Below are positions 47,525-59,756 of a DNA stretch of 64,000 nt, one piece after another; the first letter of the stretch is position 1, and every line of letters starts with the position of its first letter. The position numbers and the translations under genes were made by a program. A model generated the notes under the pieces. The model saw only the letters and a program-made list of their open reading frames with translations. It was not told the DNA's origin and ran no database searches. The DNA is from Flexamia atlantica (taxonomy: Eukaryota > Arthropoda > Insecta > Hemiptera > Cicadellidae), in NCBI GenBank assembly GCA_035578135.1, contig JAQJVK010000006.1, positions 23,133,285 to 23,197,284 on the forward strand, in the 5' to 3' direction.

Positions 47525-48276
47525 CAGTGGTGTAGTGGGGCTGGAGCGGTGCGGAGCAGCGCTCCGCCACGGCTTTTTGAGCCGGAGCGCGGCTTCGTCC
47601 GGCGCGGCCTAAAAACGAGGATTGAAAAGTGTCATCGTATGTACTAGGTTCTATTCTTTAAGGTATAATTTGGTCACATCATGGTGAATTAAATCGTCAT
47701 CGCGTCGCGGTAACGATTTTGTTGACGTTATTATTGCGCTAGTAGAGCGCAATTCGTTTGACACGGTTTAGGAAAATTCCTACTCTTGAAAGAATTCAAT
47801 GTCGTGTCGTGGTATTCTAACTCGTGTTACGGTTCATGTAGTGACTCGCCACGTCCACTGTAAACAAATCAACATGGAGTTTCGGTTAACTATCGCTCGT
47901 CTTCGCGTTGCGGTAAACGTCTTGTCGTCCGTCACACAACACCGACACGACATGGGCCAACTAATCTCGCCGTCGCGTCGTCACGTCGTCGTATACCGGA
48001 TTGCTGTCGCGTCCGTTTCGTGTGTAGTCTAATCTTACAGTTTTACATTTGATTTTAGAAAACCGATTCCTATTTCAGTTTCGGCGGTTTAGAGATTTGA
48101 GATTCAGGTTTCACCCATTCCTCCCAAAAAATTGTGTATACAAATAATTCTAGAATTAATGTGCCTTACCAAACACCACTGTGATTATAGTTTATAACTG
48201 ATGGACTAACCCCCCCCCCCCCCCCGCGGCTCCCGCTTACCGCTCCGGCAAGGCTAATTTTAGCACTAAACCACAT
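47525..48276. mobile_element. possible DNA-transposon remnant, CpG-rich
   Basis: The left end AGTGGTGTAGTGGGGCTGGAG is partly inverted at the right (GCTCCGGC...CACTAAACCAC). The interior is unusually rich in CGTCG/CGACG words. No target duplication found. A run of 17 C at about 48206-48225 lies near the right end. Confidence 0.35.
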
Positions 48277-48331
48277 TATCAGTTACATTTAAGTGTGTTG
48301 CAATACTATTCATCATTGTCACTCCCTTTTC

Positions 48332-48470
48332 GCGAATTTCCCTTAAAGGGAAGGAGCTGTTACCGTAGGTCTCATGGTAATACCTAAGCCCGAGTCCATT
48401 ATAACTTTTTGTTTTGAGGTCCCCAGATGCCAAAAACAGCATTTGTTCATTTCCATATATGTAAATGAGT
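48332..48470 (+). mobile_element. Helentron-like family copy 5 (left part only)
   Basis: GCGAATTTCCCTTAAAGGGA then GGAGCTGTTACCGTAGGTCT and GAGGTCCCCAGATGC. Similarity ends near the usual microsatellite position. Confidence 0.7.
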
Positions 48471-48825
48471 ATGTATATTTACAGTGTGTAATAAAAGTCT
48501 GTCCCCTCTTTAATTTTCTTGTTTGTCAAGACAAGCAATTAACTTTTAGGGAATGATACTAACTTAACCCAAATTATTTTTTGACGTTACTAAAAATTTT
48601 GAGTGTCCCCCAAAAATGGGGGATTTTGGGGGCAACTCAAAATTTTCAAAAGTAAACCCCTTTTGAGTGACCCCTCATTTAAAATTCATTTAAAATTTTT
48701 TTTAAATGACCCTTTTACTATCGTCACTCGTAGATAGGTTCGTTTTTTTACCGATACCTGACTGAGGATATAAAGTGAACAGAAAAACTCATTACGTAAT
48801 GTAAACATAATATATATATGATATA

Positions 48826-49570
48826 CGAGGTACAGTCAAAAAGTTCCCGGAATGAATTTTTTTAGACTTTTAGCGCGATCGCCAGCGGGAAATTCGCCTT
48901 GCAGTAGTTTGTACGACTCCTGGGGAGGGCATTTCGGTAATGTGGGTATAGCTGACTTGCCGTATTGCAGCATTGGAAAGCGCTTTTTGTGTACCTGCAT
49001 GTCCAAAATGTCGGATTTCTTTGTTAAGTGAACAAATTTGATGCATGTTCAAATGATCATAAAGAAACACTTCCATGTGATAAATTTACCTGAAATGCAA
49101 TTTCATCGATTGTTAATTTCCGAGTTTCATGCACAACTTGTCGTACTCGCTCAATGTTTTCGTCATTAACTGATGTTTGAAGGTCGTCCACTACGAGGGT
49201 CATCCTCAATACTTTCACGGCCTTCACGGAACCGTTTGTGACACTCCTAAACTTGACTTTTATTCATCGCCTCTTCTACATTAGCTTGAATTAACAACTC
49301 AAGAGTCTCACTATGTGATTTTTAAGTTAAATACAGAACTTAATGTTCGCGCGCTGGTCATGAAATACCATTTTTCAAAATTCGACAATGTAGACTTGCA
49401 GGAACACGAAAAGGGCTTTCCAGTGCTGCACTACGGAAAGTTAGCTATACCCCCACTACCGATATACCCTCCCCAGGAGTCGTACCAACTAATGCAAGTT
49501 GAATTTCCTTCTGGCGATCGCGCTAAATGTCTACAAAAATTCATTCCGGGAACTTTTTGACTGTACCTCG
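48826..49570. mobile_element. mariner-family element, internally deleted
   Basis: Flanked by TA (48824-48825, 49571-49572). Ends CGAGGTACAGTCAAAAAGTT and its exact complement. The inverted repeats extend about 170 bases in from each end with decreasing identity, unusually long for mariner. Contains a minus-strand transposase N-terminal remnant. Confidence 0.85.
49020..49255 (-). pseudogene. mariner transposase N-terminal fragment
   Basis: On the minus strand RFREGRESIEDDPRSGRPS is readable, then a frame change, then VNDENIERVRQVVHETRK and LTIDEIA..VNLSHGSV, then another shift to LNMHQIC. This is the HTH DNA-binding region of mariner-type transposases. The DDE/D catalytic part is absent. Confidence 0.85.
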
Positions 49571-49572
49571 TA

Positions 49573-51227
49573 TAACATAGATACAATGAGTTGTAAGTTG
49601 TGATAATCTAATGTTCGCTTAGTTTGATGTCAATTAATTGCTCATAGTAAATTTTGTAGATTTTGCAGGAAATGTTAGTTTTAAGTTATTTTGATGTACT
49701 TTTTTGTGACATTGGTGAACTTTGGACAGCGACATCTTAACAAAGACTGCTGCTATGGACTCTTTCCCCAAACATGGATCTATAGTCTTTTTGGGGAAAT
49801 AATTCCATTCATTGTGTTACAATTCAATCATGATGTAATTTTGTATGGAATAAATAATTTTTAATTTGAAAAAAAAAAACACATTAGAAATTTATTTGAT
49901 CAAATTAATTTACACTTGATTTGATCAATTAATTTATTACTTGAATCAACCCATACAAATTAAAAGAAATCTGTTACTTTCTTTTGTTATGCAAAATTTT
50001 TTTTATTAAGTTTTTGTTTTATTTTCACAAACGTGTGTTTTTTGTTTTTCTCCCATTTTAGAAAATATTTTTCTCAAAGTAAATTTGTGCATGTACAACT
50101 TAACAGTTACAATGTTCACTCCCGAAAACAGTCTTAACACTAAACAGCAAAAAAACACACTTATGAAATCCCAGACCAAATCTTACTGTACAGTCCTTTG
50201 ATTTAAAGGATATTAACATCGTTTTGTAGTTGAGGTCAAGCGTGTCCATCAATTACGAGCTTGCCCGTAGTCTAAACTGACATAAGTAGTTTCCTTCTAA
50301 GGCCAGAAACAAAACATTCAACATAAATCCTGTCGAAGGTCACTCCCCCCCGCGGTGCGGCATGGCGATATGTTGGATTCACCCTCCTAGGACCGGCCGG
50401 ACCATCCAGCGGCCGATCCAACTGAAGCGTCTACTAGAGGGCGTCTACTGTATAGTTCGCATGCGATTTTGTAACAGGTTAACAAATCCTGGAAATACTG
50501 GAATTATACTGGAATTTTCAATTTTGTACTGGAATTTAGTTGAACTACAAGTGATGAAATACCTTAAAAATAGTTTTGTTCAATACATTTTGATATAAAA
50601 AGCTCGACAACACCTTTTTAGCAATGTATGTTTGCAAACATACATTGCAATTAAACCACTTGTAATTCAGTTCCATTACTAAACATCCTTAATCAGATTT
50701 ACAAATTTATATGTTGTAATTTTTTTTAAGATTGGAGTTGTTCTCAGCATTTCCTATATTCACATTTTTATATTATTTTAACAAATGATGTGGTATAAAA
50801 AGTGAGATACTGTGTCTAAATACACTCATAATAAATTACAACTTTTTAATTTGTAATTGTAATTTTGTATTGATTATTTGGATAGTAAAGTTGGAGGAAC
50901 GTAGGGTGACAAGGGGACTTGGGATGCCCTGATAAAAATCAAACAAATATGTTTTTTCTTTGACGAGTTTTTATTCCAGTATTTATCTTATTTGTCAATA
51001 CTGTAAATCAGTTACTTAATTTTAACAACAAACATTATTCATATTATTAAAAAAATATCAATGGTGCTCCTTAGTTAGATAAATTATTTGCAAGTGATAC
51101 TGGAATTTCGGAAATATTGTACTTGAAATATTGGAAATATACTGGAATTTTAAAATCAGACGTCAGCAGACACCCTGTGTAAGAATGTAGCCTACTGGAA
51201 GTACTGGAAATATACTGGAACTAGCAG
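49573..51227. other. intronic sequence, no gene
   Basis: AT-rich. A perfect 28-base palindrome lies at 50621-50648, centred on TTGCAA. Words GGAAATACTGG / TATACTGGAATT recur at 50488-50530 and 51098-51226. Confidence 0.45.
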
Positions 51228-52458
51228 AACCCGTGGCTTCGCTCACGATAAAAATTTTCGTCTAACCTTGATATGAAGAATCTAGAGGACTGAATAGAAA
51301 ATATCTATATCAAGGAATATGTCATGTAGAGATATGTTTGTTTTATGGCGGAATGTAGGATAAAGGCCTAAGGAAATAACTATAGCTCCCGCTGCCTAAA
51401 AAGATGGTACCACATAATGAGCTTATGATTGAACGTATAAGGTACGAAACTAAACCAAATGTAACTTTTACATAGTACGAATAACCTAACAAAATCATCA
51501 AAACAACCATAAAACCATGATAAAAGGAATCAAATTATAAATCAGCTGTAACAACGTATCCGTTTGTGAAGCTAATATGCTTGATTGAGTAAAATTGGAA
51601 ATTGAAACAAAAGATCATCCACTACATTAACATGGGGCATTTTCAAAGCTTCAGCTCCACGAAAAACCTCTGAAAACCTCGAATTTAAAAAAATCCGTTC
51701 TTGGTGAATGTCAACACTCTGTAAGGAACGTCCATGCAAATTTTCAAGGTTCTAGGTTAAGTAGTTTTGGCTGTACAATGATAGGTCAGTGGTATTTGAC
51801 AAAAATATAGTAGAAAAGGTAGTATAAATATAACTTACAATCAGGGATTTGTATAATTTATACATTTTTACATAAGTAGATCAAAGAATCATATCATTTC
51901 AGCACATTCTATTTGTGACTGAAAAACCACTGTTCTTTTCTCTTTCCATCTTACCGGGATTTAGTCTCAAGACTCAGCCACAAAAGGAAGTATGCTCTTC
52001 ACGTTTAAAATTGCGTAACTCCCGCTACCGAAATATAGATGGTGCCACTTAACTAATTAATGGTGGATTTTATCTAAACTAAATGTAACTTTTATATAGT
52101 ACATAATTATGTCCTTGAAACAAATCAACAAAAATCAATGAAGCCATGATCAAAGAAATCAATTTATTATCATCTGTATCAACGTATACATTTCCGAAGC
52201 TAACTACCAGCTGATTGTTTTATGAACATTGAAAATGTAAACAAAAATCGTCCAACATACTTTTAAATGGGAAAATTTGAAAACTTCGGCCTCGCCAAAA
52301 ACCCCTTTTTACTACGAATTTGGTAAAATCCGTTCTTAGCGGATGCCTACGCCCTAAGAGGAACATCCATGCAAAGTTTCAAGGTTCTAGGTCAAGTAGT
52401 TTGGGCTGTACGATGTTTCCACTGAGTGGTATTTGACAAATATATAGTAGATTATAAA
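51228..52458 (-). mobile_element. Helitron-like element with internal 620-base tandem duplication
   Basis: On the minus strand the 3' end reads GAGCGAAGCCACGGGTTCTG then CTAG|T, the CTRR|T ending of Helitrons preceded by a short hairpin (CGTG...CACG). Segments 51370-51835 and 52010-52458 are direct repeats (TTTCAAGGTTCTAGGTCAAG, GGTATTTGACAAA.ATATAGTAG). Non-coding. The 5' end is not defined. Confidence 0.5.
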
Positions 52459-52836
52459 ACAGAATATAAATAATCTGTGTTTTTATTTAATTTTCTTAAT
52501 GTTTTTAATACTTACAGTATCAGCTTTTGCACCTGACTCATTTTCTACTAAATCCCGAAGCGCTCCGCCACGTGAACGTCCGAAGATTTTATGATTTGTA
52601 GTAAAATTGTAGAATATACTTATGTATTTTTTGCTTGTAAATACTTATTTGTTTAGATAACCCAGATTCCTTGTATGTTTTGTATTGTGACTTATTCCAA
52701 TAGTTATATATAAAATCTTAAATAAAAAATGTTTTACTATTGTAAAAAGATATGGTACTATTTTTTAAGATTGTAAAATTTAACGGTGAACCTCATTTGA
52801 GAGATAAAGTTTAAAAGTATACGTTGTTACACTTAA

Positions 52837-53130
52837 CACGTTCAGCCCGACGTGAGCCACTGGTGGCACACGTCAGACTTTTCAAACTGAATAAAAATAC
52901 GTTTCAATATAAGTAACTTGACCAATAAGACGAAACTATGTCATAATTTTAACAAAATCTTTAAAATATCTGTTGATTTTATCTTTTGTGTACCTCAAAT
53001 AGATAATTTTAGTGAAATTCAAAAATTTTTGCAGTGTACCACTGGCACACGTCGTACGGTGCCACGGACTGATGTGCCAGCCGCCGTGCGCCACCGGTGG
53101 TACACGCATGATTCACCGATGGCATATTAT
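52837..53130 (+). mobile_element. piggyBac-like terminus, partial
   Basis: TTAA at 52833-52836 then CACGTTCAGCCCGACGTGAG, the same terminus as the element ending at 9426. No matching right end with CGTG-TTAA was found downstream. CCACTGGTGGC and CCACCGGTGG hairpins occur at 52858 and 53091. Confidence 0.4.
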
Positions 53131-53533
53131 CCTATACACTCTTTATGAGCAATGTTATCTTGATTACTTGCACAATTATCTCAAAAAAGACTCTGAGGAA
53201 TTCCTTGAAAGTTTGGAAATAACTAATTCCTGACTCAAAAACAAATTTCATGTAGGATACTTGGCCAGTGAAAATCTAATAATGTTGTAAAATGAATTTT
53301 TAAGTAGGAAAAAAAGTACATACCAGCATAAGTTTACAAACTGCAGCCATCTACAGTAGTTTGCACGAAATAGGGCAGGCGGCGATAACTGTAAACTCAT
53401 CAAATTGTCTGCTAAAAATCAGCTGAAATGAGTAAATTAAATTTTTTTGGTGGACTGTCAAAACTTTTGTACCTTTTACAAAGCCCTTTATGTATGGCAT
53501 GAATTTTTGTTTACTTTAATATATTGTCGGTGA

Positions 53534-53994
53534 ATAAACAATACCGCCTAAATGACAAATCACAAACTTTACAGGAGAGAAGAAAAACTGATTTGGTAAC
53601 ACCGCCTATCTGCTCAATCACATCAAAAAAGTATAAGAAAAAGCAGATGGGCGGTTTTTTCCAGTCCTATCACTTGGGTGGTATTAAGGTGACCATTCAC
53701 TTATGTGCCCCGCACGCCGTGCATTGCACGTCATTCAACGTCTTAATGTTGGTCTTATGAGACGTACCGTGCACGCCGAAGCCCACAAACGTATGGCACA
53801 GCGCATAAGACCAATGTTGTAGAATTGCATGGCGTGCAAGGCACGTACGTGAATGGTCACCTTTAGAACAGTGCTATACTAACACTATCTCTCGGATTTT
53901 TGGTGAACCTCCATTACGTGCGGAATTACACTAGAGTAAGGATACCAAAAACTCAATTTTCCAAAATTTGTCAGATAGGCGGTATTGTTTCTTC
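53534..53994. mobile_element. inverted-repeat element with ACCGCCTA motifs, interrupted
   Basis: Left AACAATACCGCCTAAATGAC and right GTCAGATAGGCGGTATTGTT are inverted. Internal ACCGCCTATCTGCT (53600) and AGCAGATGGGCGG (53643) form a second inverted pair. Hosts the MITE at 53687-53862. Confidence 0.55.
53687..53862. mobile_element. 176-bp PIF/Harbinger-like MITE
   Basis: Termini AGGTGACCATTCAC and GTGAATGGTCACCT flanked by TTA on both sides (53684-53686, 53863-53865). The interior is largely self-complementary and rich in GCACG/CGTGC words. Confidence 0.7.
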
Positions 53995-54510
53995 TATGAC
54001 GATATGATCATGTAGTCGATTAACTAACCAATCAAATAATTAACAATAATTTTGCCAGCAGCATTTAGTTGCACTCACTTACCCTCCCTATTTGGTGCAC
54101 GCGATTATAGGAAAAATGCAGTGATAAAGATTGCATAGGGTAATAAGAAAGTGTATTTAAAAAAATTATTGAACTGACATGTTTTATAGTAATTGGATGA
54201 ACAGGTAAACATGAAATGGTACCGAGCAAGGCTCAGTCCACCATATATATTAAAAGCTTATGAAAAATCAGCATCTCATGTTTAACTGTAAACAAAGCAG
54301 ATGTTTTTAGATCCCAATTTGTGAAAGATATATTAGATATTCTTAGTTTTCTGGTAAAATCCAAGAATGCCCTTTATTTTAGTGATTTTCCATCATCCTT
54401 TGATTGGCCAACGGCCCTTATATAATTATAGATATAAGTAGATTAATTCAGGTATCAAATTTATGACTTTGGGAGAGGTATTTAGATCATAACTCATCTT
54501 TTTTTCCCAG

Positions 54511-54762
54511 CCACCTCGACGTTCATATGAAAGACTGAGGCGTATTCGGCACCATAGTGAGCATACAGAAGAAGAAACTAGTGATAGTGATGATGACAAG
54601 GAGAATCGTGGAGATGGGAATCAGCAAAGAACCAAGGTTGATGAAATAAGAGAGCAAGAGAATGTGTTGAAACCAGCAAAGAAGTGCTATCAAAAAAGAA
54701 ATGTATCAAAGGCAGTTAAGGCTCCACACGTCACTAAAGCCAAACAGAAAATATTAAAAGAG
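54511..54762 (+). CDS. sororin/dalmatian-like cohesion protein, second coding exon
   Basis: Acceptor CTTTTTTTCCCAG before 54511 and donor GAG|GTAAGA after 54762. The 252 bases are 84 codons, phase 0 on both sides, matching the phase-0 donor at 44430. It reads PPRRSYERLRRIRHHSEHTE then EETSDSDDDKENRGDGN, a third KEN box (597-599 of the joined protein), then a Lys-rich stretch ending KAKQKILKE. The RRSYERL motif resembles the RRSYSRL segment of vertebrate sororin, supporting the family guess. Codon-like composition, good splice sites and frame agreement make the exon itself convincing. Confidence 0.75.
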
Positions 54763-55493
54763 GTAAGATTTTCTATCATCTAAATTTTATTGTGTTTGCT
54801 TTTATTTTTTGACTCATCATTTGGACTTCCAAGTCACTTCTGTAACCACATCATCATGAATACATTATCAAGAATTTTTAACAATGATTTCTTGTAAAAT
54901 ATCATCTTAAGCATTGGTATTCTGTATTTTGACTTGTTTTGCCTCTCTGAAAGACCGTGAGAAGATAAATCACACAATATTATATTATTAAAAAACTTTA
55001 TTTGTTCTGATATTACTCTTAAAATATTTTTATTTTACAAAAAGTATACAATATTTACATTGAAATTTGTATATTTCATCATGGGGTAAATTAGCCTCTA
55101 TATTACTGAAACAGCAGTGGTTCCCAAACTTTTTGCCTGGCGACCCACCAACGAACCCAAATATTTTTCGTGACCCACCATTATTTAAATTTGTAAATAC
55201 ATCAAACTCATCAAATAATACATTGTAGCACGTTGTAAAACAATAAAATGCTATACATCTTACCTATAACGTCATAGACAAATACTTATGTCGAGTAGGC
55301 TATCGTGTTTGTATTGCAAGAAAAATAATTTTGAATGAAACAATAAGTTGCAGTGTATAAAGTGCAATTTTTTTATAGATTCGGTTTAAAATATAGCCCC
55401 AAAAAATCAAATTATTGCTATCTTTTCTATATGTTTTTTGTTCAACACACATGGAATTTAATTTCACGAAACCTTTGAGTGGCTCTACTTAAA
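54763..55493. other. intron 2 of the sororin/dalmatian-like gene
   Basis: AT-rich. GGTTCCCAAACTTTTTGCCTGGCGACCCACC at 55122-55152 looks like the terminus of a decayed hAT-type repeat. No exon seen. Confidence 0.4.
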
Positions 55494-57261
55494 AATACCC
55501 CCGTTGCAGCAGTCCTGCATACTCAGCAAATTTAGAGTGCATTAATAAATAATTTAAATGAAGTCTCGCATCAAGTAAAATCAGTATAATATACATTCAA
55601 AAGGAAGCGTGCAAAAATACTCTCCTAGTGACTTTTAGGAGCAAAAGGCTATAAAAAAATAATAGCCTATACTTGGCACGAAAATGCAATGTTCAAAACT
55701 TCAAAACAACTGGCGTTTCCAATTTAATCATATGGGGAAATGGCCAGCTGTTTAAGTTTGTGTCAAAAATTTCATAAACATCATCAGTAAAAATCTGTAT
55801 TCGCTTTAGTACATTTATTTGACATATTTAGTTATCTGGCCTTTAAATAAGCCATGTCTATTTCCACCATATGGCTTTGATCAAACATCAGCTCACATGT
55901 TTTAATGTAAACAAAGCAGACGTTTTAGATCCCAATGCTACTTAAATGGCAGTTATTTTATGTTACCGGTATTTTTTGTTTTCTAGCAAACTTTAAGAAA
56001 TTACAGTAGGCCTACTTTTCCTGAGTCCCTGACATTAAAACATTTAATTTGAGCCCATTTCCCTCAACCTGTGACTTGCCAAATGCCCACAGTTGTTTTT
56101 AAAAAATAAATTATTCTCCATAAGATTAGTATGGAAAAATGCAGGTTTGCTGCCACAGAAATTTGAAAATGAGGTACCATAGGCTACAATCCAATATATC
56201 TAAACTATATGAAGCCACATAACATGTTTTATCAAGATATGTTGAGGAATAAGAAAGCTATCCAATTTTATTTACCTCTCATAAGATTAACATTGGGAAA
56301 GAGAGTACACAGGTTTGCTGCCTCAGGAATTTGATGATTGGGTATTTTAAGCCATAGTCAAGTAGATATTAACTTTATGAAGCCTCATGCCAGTTCTTAT
56401 CACTATATTTTGAGAAATGAGCGAACTACACAACTTATTTTATTACCATAAGGTTAGCATGTAGAATGAGTATGCAGGTTTGCTGCCATGAAAATGTTAA
56501 AATAGGGTATTTTAGGCTATAACCCATTTTACAACTGGATGAAGCCACATACAAAGTTTTATCAACATAGGTTAAGAAATAAGAAAGATATAGGATTTTT
56601 TATTTCCCATAAGGATAACATGGGAAATGATTATACAGATTTGCTGCCATAAAAATGGAAATATCGGGGATTTTAGACTAAAATGCATTAGATCTCATCT
56701 AAATGAAGCCATAAACCAATTTTTATTAAGATATGTTGAGAAATAACCGAAATATAGAATTTTACTTATTTCCCATAAGGTTAACATTGGGACAACCTAC
56801 TGTGTTTACCACTTTCAATATCTCGGTAACCAATGGACATAGAGCCATGATTCAAAATACTAAATTGTTTATTTTTTTTGAGCTGAATTCAATGGTGTGA
56901 ACAAAAATTTGATTAATTTTATTTTTCTATGTAAAAAACTCAAAAAACCCATTTTTGGGGGGTTTATCCCCTTTTACCCCCCCCTTCCGATGGTCCGATC
57001 GGGCTGGTTTACGAACTTGTCCAATTGATCACCACTTTACCTGTCTTTACCAAATTTCATTAAGATCGGACCATATTTACGGCCACTATCGTGCTCACAG
57101 ACACATATATATATAGATAGATGTATATTATATATATAAATTCGAACGAATGGTGTTTTTTGCTTCTGGTGGCCCCAAAACGAAAAGTTATCATGGTCTC
57201 GAGCTTATGTCTTACCATGAGACCTACGGTAATAGCTTCTTCCCTACAGGGGAAATTCGCT
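55494..57261 (-). mobile_element. Helentron-like family copy 6 (long form, with internal satellite)
   Basis: Minus-strand copy: left coordinate end ATACCCCCGTTGCAGCAG, right coordinate end CTTCCCTACAGGGGAAATTC followed by GCTAAAA. Between 56120 and 56770 there are about four tandem units of about 165 bases, each with CAGGTTTGCTGCC, a 'GAAGCC(A)CAT' segment and 'CATAAGGTTAACAT'. Short copies of the family keep only one unit. (TA)n near 57105. Confidence 0.75.
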
Positions 57262-57293
57262 AAAACTAAATAGCCTGCTATAAGAAAGAATAA

Positions 57294-58910
57294 ATACCCC
57301 CGTTGCAGCAGTCCTGCATACTCAGCGAATTTCAAGTGCATAAATAAATAATTTAAATGAAGTCTCGCATCAAGTAAAATCAATATACATTCAAAAGAAA
57401 GCATGCAAAAATACTCTCCTAGTGGCTTTTAAGATCAACAGGCTATAAAAAATAATAGCCTATACTTGGCACGAAAATGCAATGTTCAAAACTTCAAAAC
57501 AGCTGGCTTTTCCAATTTAATCGTATGGGGAAATGACCAGCTGTTTAAGTTTGAGTAAAAAATTTCATAAACATCATCAGTAAAAATCTGTATTCGCTGT
57601 AGTACATTTATTTGAGATATTTAGTTATCTGGCCTTTAAGTAAGCCATATGTCTGTATCCACCATGTGGCTTTGAATCAAACATCAGCTCACATGTTTTA
57701 ATGTAAACAAAGCAGACGTTTTAGATCCCAATGCTACTTCCCAATGCTACTTAAATGGCAGTTATTTTATGTTACCCGGTATTTTTTGTTATCTAGCAAA
57801 CTTTAAGAAATTGCAGTACTTTTCCTGAGTCCCTGACATTAAAACATTTAATTTGAGCCCTGTTCCCTCATTCTGTGATTTGCCAAATGCCCACAATTGG
57901 TATTCAAAAATAAATTATTCTTCATAAGATTAGTATGGGAAAATGCAGGTTTGCTGCCACAGAAATTTTAAAATTAGGTATTATAGGCTACAATCCAATA
58001 TATCTAAACTATATAAAGCCACATAACATGTTTTATCAAGACATGCTGAGGAATAAGAAAGCTATCCAATTGCATTTACCTCTCATAAGGTTAACATTGG
58101 GAAAGAGAGTACACAGGTTTGCTGCCTCAGGAATTTGATGATTTGGATATTTTAAGCCATAATCAAGTAGATATTAACTGTATGAAGCCTCATGCCATTT
58201 CTTATCAGTATATTTTGAGAAATGAGCGAACTACACAACTTATTTTATTATTACCCATAAGGTTAGCATGTAGAATGAGTATGCAGGTTTGCTGCAACAG
58301 GTATGTTAAAAGTGGTTAGTTTTAATTCATTATTTAGTATATCTTAACTAGAAGAAGCCATATTCCAAGTTTTGTCAAGAAATGTTAAAAATAAGTAAGA
58401 TATAGAATTTTTTTATTTCCCATAAGGATAACATGGGGAATGATTATGCAGGTTTGCTGCCACAAAAATTGAAATTTCGGGGATTTTTGACTAAAATACA
58501 TTATATCTCATCTAGATGAAGCCACAAACCAAGTTTAATTAAGATATGTTGAGAAATGAGCGAGATATAGAATTTTACTTATTCCCCATAAGGTTAACAT
58601 TGGGACAACGTACTGTGTTTACCACTTTCAATATCTCGGTAACCAATGGACATAAAGCAATGATTAATACTAAATTGTTTGGTTTTTTGAGGCGAATCCA
58701 ATGGTGCCAACAAAAATTTGATTAATTTCATTTTTTTATGTAAAAACCCCAAAAAACCCATTTTTGGGGGGGGTTATTCCCCCTTTACCCCCCCTTCCGA
58801 TGGTCCGATCGGGCTGGTTTACGAACTTGTCCAATCGATCACCACTTTACATGTCTGTACCAAATTTCATTAAGATCGGACCATATTTACGGCCGCTATC
58901 GTGCTCACAG

Positions 58911-58944
<34 letters not shown>

Positions 58945-59080
58945 ATATATATATATAAATTCGAACGAATGGTGTTTTTTGCTTCTGGTGGCCCCAAAAC
59001 GAAAAGTTATCATGGTCTCGGGCTTAGGTCTTACCATAAGACCTACGGTAATAGCTTCTTCCCTACAGGGGAAATTTGCT
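57294..59080 (-). mobile_element. Helentron-like family copy 7, tandem with copy 6
   Basis: Same orientation and architecture as copy 6, about 1.79 kb, separated from it by about 32 bases. Satellite units occur at about 57945, 58115, 58280 and 58445. A (GATA)n-(TA)n tract lies at 58915-58960. Confidence 0.75.
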
Positions 59081-59580
59081 AAAACATGATGAGATTACAT
59101 CCATTACCTTACGTGTAGCTAAAGAATCAATCCTAAACGAGAATAATTCCAATTCCACTCTTTTCAACTGTATTATTATATGTATATGTATTAATTTTTG
59201 AAAATAAAGAAAATTTAGAACAATTGTTAACAGGTTCACGTTGTGGGTCATGGGTCAAAATAAATGACCCATTGCAACATTACACCTACCTTACAACAGA
59301 AACATGATTGTGTGATAAAGTAAAACTGTGAGCAGACCAAACCGATACTAGTTCAGAATTTTACTTTATTTTACTTTTTCACTTTCGGTTCTTTCGCTTA
59401 AAAAGAAGACTTTTGAATGTACAGCTGTACTTTCCACAAGACAAAGCTATATATTATTCTCTCTGGTATAATAGTTTGCAAAAACTATAATTCTGGTTCT
59501 CGGATAGCGTGTTTTTAGGTCTCGTTTTTAGATTGCATTTTTTTGGGTGCAGGCTTCTAAAAAATTTATGTTTGTTTCAG

Positions 59581-59649
59581 GAAAAGTCAATATTCAAAAC
59601 ACATATGACACAATTTATATCAAAACCAAATTTTTCTGTCAACAACTGA
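59581..59649 (+). CDS. possible terminal exon of the sororin/dalmatian-like gene
   Basis: TTTGTTTCAG precedes 59581. In phase 0 the frame reads 22 residues (EKSIFKTHMTQFISKPNFSV and NN) to TGA at 59647-59649. Phase fits the previous exon, but the peptide matches no sororin C-terminal feature I know and there is no clear poly(A) signal, so the real 3' exons may lie beyond the window. Confidence 0.2.
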   Translation, partial: EKSIFKTHMTQFISKPNFSVNN

Positions 59650-59756
59650 CGTCGCGCGGGAACGGTAAACGTAAAAACATTCCGCTTCCTCAGGATTTTC
59701 GAACGACATGTTTTCCCCAAAAGTTTAGATTAGGCGTTCGGGGAAAACAAGTCTTA

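Noticed and set aside
47799..48032. Frame of 77 codons rich in Val, Arg and His
   Set aside because: Lies in a CpG-rich repeat remnant whose word composition (CGTCG) makes several frames open.
56120..56770. CRISPR-like array from the regularly spaced repeats
   Set aside because: Units of about 165 bases are diverged along their whole length, with no short identical repeat plus unique spacers, and lie in a eukaryotic transposon.
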